A DNA stretch of 26,299 nucleotides, taken from assembly GCA_963693005.1 (NCBI GenBank), contig OY843698.1, forward strand, positions 1-26,299. Direction: 5' to 3'. The position numbers and the translations under genes were made by a program. The notes below the pieces were generated by a model. It was not told the DNA's origin and did no database searches. It worked only from the letters and a program-made list of their open reading frames with translations. Numbering within the stretch: position 1 is the first letter of the stretch; each line of letters opens with the position of its first letter. Below, one piece after another: positions 1-9,562 of the stretch. Origin of the DNA: Bodonicaedibacter sp963693005 (GTDB lineage: Bacteria > Pseudomonadota > Alphaproteobacteria > UBA6184).

Positions 1-130
1 GTTCCCGTACCGCCTGCTTCCACTTTTTCTTTGCCTCCTCAGGCATCCGTGGCGCCGTGGCCACCGTACAGAACTGCAACTTTTTTAGCTCGGTTCAGTC
101 GTCCGTCGATTGAAGGAGGTACGTCTTCGT

Positions 131-3100
131 TTCTTCGTTTTGCGTCGGGCTCCGTGATGCCTCCGCCTTGGATCCCTCGCGCAGTTGCCGCGCTTCGGGA
201 TGCCGCTCGGTCCTCCGATGTCTTGGCCCTCCGGGGTCTGGATGTCGCGTACTTTTGAGCCTGACCGATTGCGGCTTTTGACGCTCTCCGTTCTTCGTTC
301 TTCTTCGCGTCATTGGCGGGCTCCGTGGTACCTCCGCCCTTGGATCCCTCGCGCCGTGCCGCGCTTCGGGATGCCGCTCGGTCCTCCGATGTCTGGGCCC
401 TCCGGGGTCTCGATGTCGCGTGCTTTTGAGCCTGACCGATTGCGGCGTTGACGCTCTCCGTTTCTTCTTCGCGTCATTGGCGGCCTCCGTGGTACCTCCG
501 CCCTTGGATCCCTCGCGCCGTTGCCGCGCTTCGGGATGCCGCTCGGTCCTCCGATGTTTGGGCCCTCCGGGGTCTCGATGTCGCGTGCTTTTGAGCCTGA
601 CCGATTGCGGCGTTGACGCTCTCCGTTTCTTCTTCGCGTCATTGGCGGGCTCCGTGGTACCTCCGCCCTTGGATCCCTCGCGCCGTTGCCGCGCTTCGGG
701 ATGCCGCTCGGTCCTCCGATGTTTGGGCCCTCCTGGGTCTGGATGTCACGTGCTTTCGGGCCTGACCGATTGCGGCGTTGACGCTCTTCGTTCTTCGTTC
801 TCCTTCGCGTCGTTGGCGGGCTCCGTGGTACCTCCGCCCTTGGATCCCTCGCGCCGTTGCCGCGCTTCGGGATGCCGCTCGGTCCTCCGATGTTTGGGCC
901 CTCCGGGGTCTCGATGTCGCGTGCTTTTGAGCCTGACCGATTGCGGCGTTGACGCTCTCCGTTTCTTCTTCGCGTCGTTGGCGGGCTCCGTGGTACCTCC
1001 GCCCTTGGATCCCTCGCGCCGTGCCGCGCTTCGGGATGCCGCTCGGTCCTCCGATGTCTGGGCCCTCCCGGGTCTGGATGTCGCGTGCTTTTGGCCTGAC
1101 CGATTGCGGCTTTTGACGCTCTTCGCTCTCCGTTTCTTCTTCGCGTCATTGGCGGGCTCCGTGGTACCTCCGCCCTTGGATCCCTCGCGCCGTTGCCGCG
1201 CTTCGGGATGCCGCTCGGTCCTCCGATGTCTGGGCCCTCCGGGGTCTGGATGTCGCGTGCTTTTGGCCTGACCGATTGCGGCTTTTGACGCTCTTCGTTC
1301 TTCGTTCTTCTTCGCGTCATTGGCGGGCTCCGTGGTACCTCCGCCCTTGGATCCCTCGCGCCGTGCCGCGCTTCGGGATGCCGCTCGGTCCTCCGATGTT
1401 TGGGCCCTCCGGGGTCTCGATGTCGCGTGCTTTTGAGCCTGACCGATTGCGGCGTTGACGCTCTCCGTTTCTTCTTCGCGTCATTGGCGGCCTCCGTGGT
1501 ACCTCCGCCCTTGGATCCCTCGCGCCGTTGCCGCGCTTCGGGATGCCGCTCGGTCCTCCGATGTTTGGGCCCTCCGGGGTCTCGATGTCGCGTGCTTTTG
1601 AGCCTGACCGATTGCGGCGTTGACGCTCTCCGTTTCTTCTTCGCGTCATTGGCGGGCTCCGTGGTACCTCCGCCCTTGGATCCCTCGCGCCGTTGCCGCG
1701 CTTCGGGATGCCGCTCGGTCCTCCGATGTTTGGGCCCTCCTGGGTCTGGATGTCACGTGCTTTCGGGCCTGGCCGATTGCGGCGTTGACGCTCTTCGTTC
1801 TTCGTTCTCCTTCGCGTCGTTGGCGGGCTCCGTGGTACCTCCGCCCTTGGATCCCTCGCGCCGTTGCCGCGCTTCGGGATGCCGCTCGGTCCTCCGATGT
1901 TTGGGCCCTCCTGGGTCTGGATGTCACGTGCTTTCGGGCCTGGCCGATTGCGGCGTTGACGCTCTTCGTTCTTCGTTCTCCTTCGCGTCGTTGGCGGGCT
2001 CCGTGGTACCTCCGCCCTTGGATCCCTCGCGCCGTGCCGCGCTTCGGGATGCCGCTCGGTCCTCCGATGTCTGGGCCCTCCCGGGTCTCGATGTCGCGTG
2101 CTTTTGAGCCTGACCGATTGCGGCGTTGACGCTCTCCGTTTCTTCTTCGCGTCATTGGCGGGCTCCGTGGTACCTCCGCCCTTGGATCCCTCGCGCCGTG
2201 CCGCGCTTCGGGATGCCGCTCGGCCCTCCGATGTCTGGGCCCTCCCGGGTCTCGATGTCGCGTGCTTTTGAGCCTGACCGATTGCGGCGTTGACGCTCTC
2301 CGTTTCTTCTTCGCGTCATTGGCGGGCTCCGTGGTACCTCCGCCCTTGGATCCCTCGCGCCGTGCCGCGCTTCGGGATGCCGCTCGGTCCTCCGATGTCT
2401 GGGCCCTCCGGGGTCTCGATGTCGCGTGCTTTTGAGCCTGACCGATTGCCGCGTTGACGCTCTCCGTTTCTTCTTCGCGTCATTGGCGGGCTCCGTGGTA
2501 CCTCCGCCCTTGGATCCCTCGCGCCGTTGCCGCGCTTCGGGATGCCGCTCGGTCCTCCGATGTCTGGGCCCTCCCGGGTCTGGATGTCACGTGCTTTCGG
2601 GCCTGACCGATTGCGGCGTTGACGCTCTTCGTGCTTCGTTCTTCTTCGCGTCATTGGCGGGCTCCGTGGTACCTCCGCCCTTGGATCCCTCGCGCCGTTG
2701 CCGCGCTTCGGGATGCCGCTCGGTCCTCCGATGTCTGGCCCTCCGGGGTCTCGATGTCGCGTGCTTTTGAGCCTGACCGATTGCGGCGTTGACGCTCTTC
2801 GTTCTTCGTTCTCCTTCGCGTCGTTGGCGGGCTCCGTGGTACCTCCGCCCTTGGATCCCTCGCGCCGTGCCGCGCTTCGGGATGCCGCTCGGTCCTCCGA
2901 TGTCTGGGCCCTCCGGGGTCTCGATGTCGCGTGCTTTTGAGCCTGACCGATTGCGGCGTTGACGCTCTCCGTTTCTTCTTCGCGTCATTGGCGGGCTCCG
3001 TGGTACCTCCGCCCTTGGATCCCTCGCGCCGTGCCGCGCTTCGGGATGCCGCTCGGTCCTCCGATGTCTGGGCCCTCCGGGGTCTCGATGTCGCGTGCTT

Positions 3101-4810
3101 TTGAGCCTGACCGATTGCGGCGTTGACGCTCTCCGTTTCTTCTTCGCGTCATTGGCGGGCTCCGTGGTACCTCCGCCCTTGGATCCCTCGCGCCGTGCCG
3201 CGCTTCGGGATGCCGCTCGGTCCTCCGATGTTTGGGCCCTCCGGGGTCTCGATGTCGCGTGCTTTTGAGCCTGACCGATTGCGGCGTTGACGCTCTCCGT
3301 TTCTTCTTCGCGTCATTGGCGGGCTCCGTGGTACCTCCGCCCTTGGATCCCTCGCGCCGTTGCCGCGCTTCGGGATGCCGCTCGGTCCTCCGATGTTTGG
3401 GCCCTCCGGGGTCTCGATGTCGCGTGCTTTTGAGCCTGACCGATTGCGGCGTTGACGCTCTCCGTTTCTTCTTCGCGTCGTTGGCGGGCTCCGTGGTACC
3501 TCCGCCCTTGGATCCCTCGCGCCGTGCCGCGCTTCGGGATGCCGCTCGGTCCTCCGATGTCTGGGCCCTCCCGGGTCTGGATGTCGCGTGTTTGAGCCTG
3601 ACCGATTGCGGCGTTGACGCTCTCCGTTTCTTCTTCGCGTCATTGGCGGGCTCCGTGGTACCTCCGCCCTTGGATCCCTCGCGCCGTGCCGCGCTTCGGG
3701 ATGCCGCTCGGCCCTCCGATGTCTGGGCCCTCCCGGGTCTCGATGTCGCGTGCTTTTGAGCCTGACCGATTGCGGCGTTGACGCTCTCCGTTTCTTCTTC
3801 GCGTCATTGGCGGGCTCCGTGGTACCTCCGCCCTTGGATCCCTCGCGCCGTGCCGCGCTTCGGGATGCCGCTCGGTCCTCCGATGTCTGGGCCCTCCGGG
3901 GTCTCGATGTCGCGTGCTTTTGAGCCTGACCGATTGCCGCGTTGACGCTCTCCGTTTCTTCTTCGCGTCATTGGCGGGCTCCGTGGTACCTCCGCCCTTG
4001 GATCCCTCGCGCCGTTGCCGCGCTTCGGGATGCCGCTCGGTCCTCCGATGTCTGGCCCTCCGGGGTCTCGATGTCGCGTGCTTTTGAGCCTGACCGATTG
4101 CCGCGTTGACGCTCTCCGTTTCTTCTTCGCGTCATTGGCGGGCTCCGTGGTACCTCCGCCCTTGGATCCCTCGCGCCGTTGCCGCGCTTCGGGATGCCGC
4201 TCGGTCCTCCGATGTCTGGGCCCCGGGTCTGGATGTCACGTGCTTTCGGGCCTGGCCGATTGCGGCGTTGACGCTCTTCGTTCTTCGTTCTTCTTCGCGT
4301 CATTGGCGGGCTCCGTGGTACCTCCGCCCTTGGATCCCTCGCGCCGTTGCCGCGCTTCGGGATGCCGCTCGGTCCTCCGATGTCTGGCCCTCCGGGGTGT
4401 GGATGTCGCGTGCTTTTGAGCCTGACCGATTGCGGCGTTGACGCTCTTCGTTCTTCGTTCTCCTTCGCGTCGTTGGCGGGCTCCGTGGTACCTCCGCCCT
4501 TGGATCCCTCGCGCCGTGCCGCGCTTCGGGATGCCGCTCGGTCCTCCGATGTCTGGGCCCTCCGGGGTCTCGATGTCGCGTGCTTTTGAGCCTGACCGAT
4601 TGCGGCGTTGACGCTCTCCGTTTCTTCTTCGCGTCATTGGCGGGCTCCGTGGTACCTCCGCCCTTGGATCCCTCGCGCCGTTGCGGCGCTTCGGGATGCC
4701 GCTCGGTCCTCCGATGTCTGGGCCCTCCCGGGTCTGGATGTCACGTGCTTTCGGGCCTGACCGATTGCGGCGTTGACGCTCTTCGTTCTTCGTTCTTCTT
4801 CGCGTCATTG
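131..4810. repeat. Tandem satellite array, ~165-bp period
   Basis: About 28 head-to-tail units fill this stretch. They are easily tracked by the recurring GGTACCTCCGCCC block, seen at about 331, 491, 656, 827, 992 and onward to 4650. Spacing is mostly 160-171 bp; the length changes come from small indels such as CTCTTCGTTCTTCG against CTCTCCG. Each unit also carries GGATCC and GGGCCC boxes and a CCTGACCGATTGCGG block. A 1007-bp offset copy is visible: the rare GGCGGCCTCCG variant recurs near 480 and 1487, which indicates block duplication of about six units. The first unit (about 131-300) is the most divergent, as expected at an array edge. Most spacings near 165 are multiples of 3, so open frames of 280-336 codons arise on both strands, but they are broken by indels and show no protein-like features. 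I read it as non-coding satellite DNA. Confidence 0.95.
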
Positions 4811-5782
4811 ATGCCGCTCGGTCCTCCGATGTCTGGGCCCTCCCGGGTCTCGATGTCGCGTGCTTTTGAGCTTCTTGGGTTCGGATGTCACGTGTTTTCG
4901 GGCCTGACCGATTGCGGCTTTTGCCGCTCTTCGTTCTTCGTTCTTCTTCGCGTCATTCGTGGTGATGCCGCTCGGTCCTCCGATGTCTGGGCCCCCCCGA
5001 GTTCGGATGTCACGTGCTTTCGGGCCTGACCGATTGCGGCTTTTGACGCTCGTCGTTCTTCGTTCTTCTTCGCGTCATTCGTGGTGGTGCCGCTCGGTCC
5101 TCCGATGTCTGGGCCCTCTCGGGTTCGGATGTCACGTGCTTTCGGGCCTGACCGATTGCGGCTTTTGACGCTCGTCGTTCTTCGTTCTTCTTCGCGTCAT
5201 TCGTGGTGGTGCCGCTCGGTCCTCCGATGTCTGGGCCCTCTCGGGTTCGGATGTCACGTGCTTTCGGGCCTGACCGATTGCGGCTTTTGACGCTCGTCGT
5301 TCTTCGTTCTTCTTCGCGTCATTCGTGGTGATGCCGCTCGGTCCTCCGATGTCTGGGCCCTCTCGGGTTCGGATGTCACGTGCTTTCGGGCCTGACCGAT
5401 TGCGGCTTTTGACGCTCGTCGTTCTTCGTTCTTCTTCGCGTCATTCGTGGTGGTGCCGCTCGGTCCTCCGATGTCTGGGCCCTCTCGGGTTCGGATGTCA
5501 CGTGCTTTCGGGCCTGACCGATTGCGGCTTTTGACGCTCGTCGTTCTTCGTTCTTCTTCGCGTCATTCGTGGTGATGCCGCTCGGTCCTCCGATGTCTTG
5601 GCCCTCTCGGGTTCGGATGTCACGTGCTTTCGGGCCTGACCGATTGCGGCTTTTGACGCTCGTCGTTCTTCGTTCTTCTTCGCGTCATTCGTGGTGGTGC
5701 CGCTCGGTCCTCCGATGTCTGGGCCCTCTCGGGTTCGGATGTCACGTGCTTTCGGGCCTGACCGATTGCGGCTTTTGACGCT
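4811..5782. repeat. 122-bp derivative satellite at the array edge
   Basis: From about 4966 the period becomes an exact 122 bp, with units beginning near 4966, 5088, 5210, 5332, 5454, 5576 and 5698 and very few differences between them. The unit equals the neighbouring 165-bp satellite unit minus the roughly 43-bp part holding the GGTACC and GGATCC boxes: CGCGTCATT is joined through CGTGGTG to GCCGCTCGG. The stretch 4811-4965 is a transition with irregular units. The low divergence suggests recent amplification of a deletion variant. The period is not a multiple of 3, so a coding role is unlikely. The array ends about 55 bp before sequence belonging to the mobile element. Confidence 0.93.
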
Positions 5783-5837
5783 CTTCGCCCGTTCTGGCTC
5801 TCCATGCGGGGCCAGCGACCGGGGCGTGGATGGACAC

Positions 5838-6016
5838 ACCGACCCTAGTTACTCGGGCCTTTACTAGCTACTGCCGTGTGTTGTGGTTTCTTCCGCAGGA
5901 TGGCTTACCTTCTTCGTTCTCACTCGCCTTGACGTGGCGTAGGAGGCTCAGTACCCTGTCCGTGGGACGGCAGGCGAAGCCAAGAAGTGAGACCTCCATG
6001 ACGGTAACTCGTTGAC
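5838..6016 (+). repeat. Left outer terminal segment, inverted copy of 12872-13030
   Basis: 5861-5934 is the reverse complement of the first part of the shared terminal block (compare 12954-13027), including one copy of a 26-bp unit at 5861-5886. 5935-6016 is the reverse complement of 12872-12953, with only scattered changes. 5838-5862 (CACCGACCCTAGTTACTCGG) recurs inverted at about 24066-24090. At the right end this outer segment is separated from the 29-bp array by about 460 bp of extra sequence; here it joins the array directly at about 6016-6022. The left terminus therefore appears to have lost, or never gained, that spacer. Confidence 0.85.
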
Positions 6017-6022
6017 CAGATA

Positions 6023-6283
6023 CCTGCGAGGATGCGGTATCGACCCAGACGCCTGCGAGGATGCGGCGTCGCCCCAGATACCTGCGAGGATGCGGTATCG
6101 ACCCAGACGCCTGCGAGGATGCGGCGTCGCCCCAGATACCTGCGAGGATGCGGTATCGACCCAGACGCCTGCGAGGATGCGGCGTCGCCCCAGATACCTG
6201 CGAGGATGCGGTATCGACCCAGACGCCTGCGAGGATGCGGCGTCGCCCCAGATACCTGCGAGGATGCGGTATCGACCGACGTG
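6023..6283 (+). repeat. 29-bp tandem array in left terminus (9 units)
   Basis: Nine units start at 6023 and follow every 29 bp (6052, 6081 and so on to 6255). Two unit types alternate strictly. Both begin CCTGCGAGGATGCGG; type A continues TATCGACCCAGACG and type B continues CGTCGCCCCAGATA, giving a 58-bp dimer. The same alternating array occurs in inverse orientation at 11771-12410 (about 22 units) and again at 23647-23888 (about 8 units). The open frames through it are low-complexity and shift with the period, so I do not call a gene. Confidence 0.95.
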
Positions 6284-6466
6284 GAGCCCTGCGAAGTACG
6301 AAGCTGCCGTCAAGGCGAGTGGGAACGAAGAGGGTAAGTCATCCTGCGGAAGAAAACAGGCTTCCCACCCTGGGAAGACCATTACTATCCCGAAGGACGG
6401 ATGCCGTCAGCGCCGTGGGCGCGAGGGTGTTGTGTGTTGTCTGAGAAAGCAGGTGCAGAAAAAAGT
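6284..6466 (+). repeat. Left inner inverted repeat arm
   Basis: This block is the near-perfect reverse complement of 11549-11760 and also matches 12957-13163 in the same orientation. It holds a GGTAAGTCATCCTGCGG box, a 17-bp perfect hairpin (6361-6377, arms CTTCCCA and TGGGAAG), a second hairpin (6410-6422, GCGCC and GGCGC) and the end box AGCAGGTGCAGAAAAAAGTC. Compared with the other copies it lacks the 26-bp unit that would lie at about 6354, having zero copies where the others have one or two. It lies downstream of the YR gene in the direction of transcription. Confidence 0.92.
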
Positions 6467-6638
6467 CTTGCACTGCTGCCTCCCCAGATGCACATTTGGT
6501 CGTCGTACGACCGGGCTTGTGCATGCTCCACCTAGTCCCCTTGGCTCAAGGGTTTCGGCTTCGCTCCCATACTGCGCGCAATGTCCCTTCAGGGAGGTCG
6601 CACCATTCGACCACCGATTGCCGCAATGACTAACTGCG
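6467..6638 (-). other. Element 3' non-coding segment between YR stop and left repeat
   Basis: 6467-6575 is element-internal sequence outside the inverted repeat: it does not match the right arm, but it is copied inverted at 23170-23272, next to a truncated terminal block. This shows it belongs to the element and marks a second, fragmentary copy. 6576-6638 separates it from the YR stop codon. I see no coding potential on the element strand. Confidence 0.75.
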
Positions 6639-7643
6639 TCAACGCTCCGCGTTGTAGCGGGCATACCCTCTGGCTGCCCGGGACTTGTTCGCCCAACCGC
6701 CTCGGGCGATAACGGCCGCTTCGACCTCCGCTCTGGTGTCCGTCGCGGCGCCGTGTCGGAGTCCATGTAAGCACCACTGCCTTCCGCGAGTGGGCCATCC
6801 GAGCACGGCCACGGCCTCCGCCAGGTACGCGCGGGCGCTGGGTGCGTCCCACTCGGGAAGCAGGAGGTCGTCGGGGCTGCTGCATTGCTCGCGCAGTTGC
6901 TGCAGCATCCCACGGGTTCCGGGGTCCATGACGGGTCTCCATGTGACCTTGCTGCGGCGCTTCGCCTGCACGTGTTCGGGCAGCTTGTTTGTTCCGGCCG
7001 CTCTGTCGCACCCCCTGTTTACACGGGCCTTGGTGAGGTCCTCGATGTCACCAGGTCGCAGGGCGGCTCCCCAGATGATGTGGATCCCGACGGCGAACCA
7101 CCAGCAGCGGGTCGTGGCCCAGGCGTAGAGCTTCTTGAAGCGCTCCCCGTCGATGGTCTGGCGGGTGTTGCGGTGGCACTGTGCTTCGGCACGCTCTCGC
7201 TCTTCCTCCACCGTCATCCCTTCCAGCACGCGTTCAACACGCTGCTCTTCCTTAGGTGTCCAATCGTCGGCCCCGCGGACGCGACGGATGTACTTGGCCG
7301 CGGACACCATGCTCCGCAGGGTCCCTACGCTCCGGCGTTCCCCTCTCTTGGCCGCACCTCGTCGCGGCACCGGGCGTCGGAACTCCTTGGCGAGCCACTG
7401 CCGCACACCCATGAAGGAGTCGCTCCCCCCAGCGCGGACGATCTGTGTCCACTTCTTCTGGTACTGGGTGTACGTTGCCTTCTTCACGCGGACGCGGTTC
7501 ATCTGTGCCTCGAATCCGGAGACTTCCATGTCTGCTGCGCAAAGGTGTTCGCCTGTCTCCCACAGGGCCTCGCCCGAGGCTGCGGAGGACGTGACTGCTC
7601 TTATCGGAGCTAATTCGGGACTGTGGAGGCTGTTACCCAGCAT
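6639..7643 (-). CDS. Tyrosine recombinase (retroelement integrase)
   Basis: The 334-residue product should integrate the element's DNA by breaking and rejoining strands through a covalent phosphotyrosine link. Catalytic motifs of the YR family are visible: box I Arg196 in GAALRPGDIEDL, a possible beta-hairpin Lys around 228-232, box II His293-x-x-Arg296 in LHGLRHGAATD, Trp317 in RGGWANKS, and the nucleophile, most likely Tyr327 in RGYARY (Tyr330 is the alternative). Residues 45-125 would be the N-terminal SAM-like DNA-binding domain. I chose the ATG at 7643 because it is the first after the gag-like stop (TAG at 7693-7691), leaving 47 nt between genes; ATG at 7529 is possible. The frame stays open upstream to 8243 inside the gag-like gene, so expression by frameshift cannot be excluded. 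The domain is complete; the exact start is uncertain. Confidence 0.88.
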   Translation of the reverse strand: MLGNSLHSPELAPIRAVTSSAASGEALWETGEHLCAADMEVSGFEAQMNRVRVKKATYTQYQKKWTQIVRAGGSDSFMGVRQWLAKEFRRPVPRRGAAKRGERRSVGTLRSMVSAAKYIRRVRGADDWTPKEEQRVERVLEGMTVEEERERAEAQCHRNTRQTIDGERFKKLYAWATTRCWWFAVGIHIIWGAALRPGDIEDLTKARVNRGCDRAAGTNKLPEHVQAKRRSKVTWRPVMDPGTRGMLQQLREQCSSPDDLLLPEWDAPSARAYLAEAVAVLGWPTRGRQWCLHGLRHGAATDTRAEVEAAVIARGGWANKSRAARGYARYNAER

Positions 7644-7690
7644 CTCCTTATGGGACTTACGGCTTCCCCGGGCTCGGGCTCGGGTTTCCC

Positions 7691-9562
7691 CTAGCGGCTT
7701 CCCCGGCCCCTGGACTTCTTGAGTGCCGCTCGGACCGCGCTCTCGCGCTCCGCCGCTGGCTTGGTCGCCAGCGTCGGGCAAGCCGCCAGCTGGTGGCCGA
7801 TCTTCCCGCACTCGTAGCAGGCGCGGCCAGATGCCGTGCGGGCCTTGCCTCCGGCCTGGCGTCCGGTCTTTCCAACCTTCGCTCTTTGCTCCACTCCTGG
7901 GGTGGATGGGCTCTTCCCGGTTGTCAGGACGCCGCCGGTCATGACGAGGCCGCCGACGCTGGCCGTCACCGGGCCCAGCGACGTGGGGATGGTCGTGTTC
8001 GCCAGCACCTCTCGCTTCAGCTTGTCCGGCTGGAAGTAGGCCTTCTTCACCGCTGCGAGTTCTGCGTCTGTGAACGGGCTGCTGCGCTCGAAGCCGAGGA
8101 GCGCCATGTCCATCGTCGCGATCACCTGGAAGATGAGGATCCGCTCCATCCTGGTGTGGGACCCCTCCAGGGGGAGGGGTGTCTCCTTCCGCACCACGCG
8201 CCGGGCCAGCGACTTCACCACCTTCCGGACGGCCTTGTCGCATTCCACCATGGCGGGGCGGATGAGCTTCAGGACCGTCGGGTCCTTCATCTCGAACTGG
8301 TCGTTCACGATCACGGCCGCGAGCTCCTGGCTCATGGTGATCCTGTCGACGTTCCCGACCCGGGCCTCGGCAACGCGGCAGAGCTTCAGGGCGGACTCCT
8401 CCGGGCCTTCCGGGCGGCCGGCGGCGAGCCGCTGGATCATCACGTCCGTCATTCGGACCCGCTCCATCTCGTCCAACGTCGAGTTCCCGGAGTGGGTGCT
8501 TGTGCCGGCCGGGGCGTTGCCGGCCATGGCCGCTGCGACTGCGGCCTTCACGGCCCTCCTCGTCGCCTTCTTCGCAGCGGCCTTCGCGGCGGCGTCCGCG
8601 GCGGCCTTCGCGGCGGCCTTCGCGGCGGCCTTCGCGGTGACCTTGGCGCCATTGGGCCCCTTGGTCTTGGCGGCCTTGACTTTCGCGCCCTTCGGTGCTT
8701 TCGCCTTGTTGGCCCGCGCGGCCTTGTGCGCGGCCTTCTGGGCCTTCGCCATCAGGAGCGCCTGGGCGGCGGCTGCCATCGCTGCGTTGGCCGCGGCCTG
8801 CTTGTCCGCGATCCGCTTGAGCTTCTTCTTGGCCGCAGTCGCCACCTTCTTGGCCGCGGCGACGTCATTCTTCTTGTCGGCCGCAGCCTTCTTCGCCTTG
8901 GCGGCCTTTGCCGCGGCCGCTGCGGCCGCCTTGGTAGCCTTGGTCTTCTTGGCTTTCTCGGCTGGTGTGGTGCCCGGGCCCAGACCCTGGTCCTTAGCTT
9001 CCGCGACCTGCGCGGCCGCCTCCGCCTGGACCTCTTCCGCTGCCGCGTCGTTGGCCTCCTGCGTTGCGCGGTCGCCCGCCAGCGCCTGCTCCTCGACCTC
9101 GGCGAGAGCAGCCGACGCTTCGTCGAGGACGATCTGACTGGTTTCGGCATCCGCCTTGGCCTCCTTCAGAGCCGCCTCAACCTGGACGGCCTCTCGCTCC
9201 ATCAGCGGGATGTTGTCCTCGTCGTCCTCCTCCTCTTCCTCTTCGTTCTCCTCGTCGGTCTCGCCCTCCTCGTCGGTGGCCGAATCGACAGCCGAGTCGT
9301 CGGTCTCCGACCACTCGTCTGACGACGCGTCGGTCTCTGGGTCGGCTTCGACGTCGCTCGCCCAGTCTGTGCCGTGACCGTCGTCCGTGGGGGTTTTGAG
9401 GAGGACCCGGGATTTCAGCGCCTCAACTGCGCTCTTGCGAGGGGCCTTCGCGCCCTTCTCCTTCGGACTCTTCTTGCTCTCCTTGCTAGGGGCCATCCTG
9501 AGTGCAACGGCGTCGCCTCGTCCATTGACCAACGTCTTCATGCCGCTGGGGGTTGCTCTCAT
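7691..9562 (-). CDS. Gag-like nucleocapsid protein with CCHC zinc knuckle
   Basis: This 623-residue protein probably coats the element RNA. In order it shows a basic N-terminus (1-55), a strongly acidic stretch (59-118) with runs of Glu and Asp, an Ala/Glu-rich probable coiled coil (120-195), a Lys/Ala-rich region (201-347) like a histone H1 tail, a helical segment (365-520) that could be the capsid core, and one retroviral-type zinc knuckle C582-x2-C585-x4-H590-x4-C595 (CYECGKIGHQLAAC), followed by a basic tail. The ATG at 9562-9560 overlaps the RT-RH stop as ATGA. The frame runs open another 196 codons upstream, but that part is antisense-quality sequence under the RT-RH gene, so the overlap ATG is preferred. 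No protease motif is seen. The gag identity rests on the knuckle and context; capsid homology is not proven by eye. Confidence 0.8.
   Translation of the reverse strand: MRATPSGMKTLVNGRGDAVALRMAPSKESKKSPKEKGAKAPRKSAVEALKSRVLLKTPTDDGHGTDWASDVEADPETDASSDEWSETDDSAVDSATDEEGETDEENEEEEEEDDEDNIPLMEREAVQVEAALKEAKADAETSQIVLDEASAALAEVEEQALAGDRATQEANDAAAEEVQAEAAAQVAEAKDQGLGPGTTPAEKAKKTKATKAAAAAAAKAAKAKKAAADKKNDVAAAKKVATAAKKKLKRIADKQAAANAAMAAAAQALLMAKAQKAAHKAARANKAKAPKGAKVKAAKTKGPNGAKVTAKAAAKAAAKAAADAAAKAAAKKATRRAVKAAVAAAMAGNAPAGTSTHSGNSTLDEMERVRMTDVMIQRLAAGRPEGPEESALKLCRVAEARVGNVDRITMSQELAAVIVNDQFEMKDPTVLKLIRPAMVECDKAVRKVVKSLARRVVRKETPLPLEGSHTRMERILIFQVIATMDMALLGFERSSPFTDAELAAVKKAYFQPDKLKREVLANTTIPTSLGPVTASVGGLVMTGGVLTTGKSPSTPGVEQRAKVGKTGRQAGGKARTASGRACYECGKIGHQLAACPTLATKPAAERESAVRAALKKSRGRGSR

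Noticed and set aside
310..1320. Arg-rich frames of about 280-336 codons in the 165-bp satellite
   Set aside because: They arise on both strands because the period is close to a multiple of 3, and they are cut by ordinary unit-length variation. No domain is visible.
6023..6283. CRISPR-like array of 29-bp repeats
   Set aside because: The alternating units are direct tandem copies without spacers and are part of the retroelement terminus.
7793..9322. Plus-strand frames of 355-509 codons opposite the gag-like gene
   Set aside because: They are antisense shadows of GC-rich Lys/Ala codons with Leu/Gly/Arg- or Ala/Phe-rich nonsense composition and no domain.
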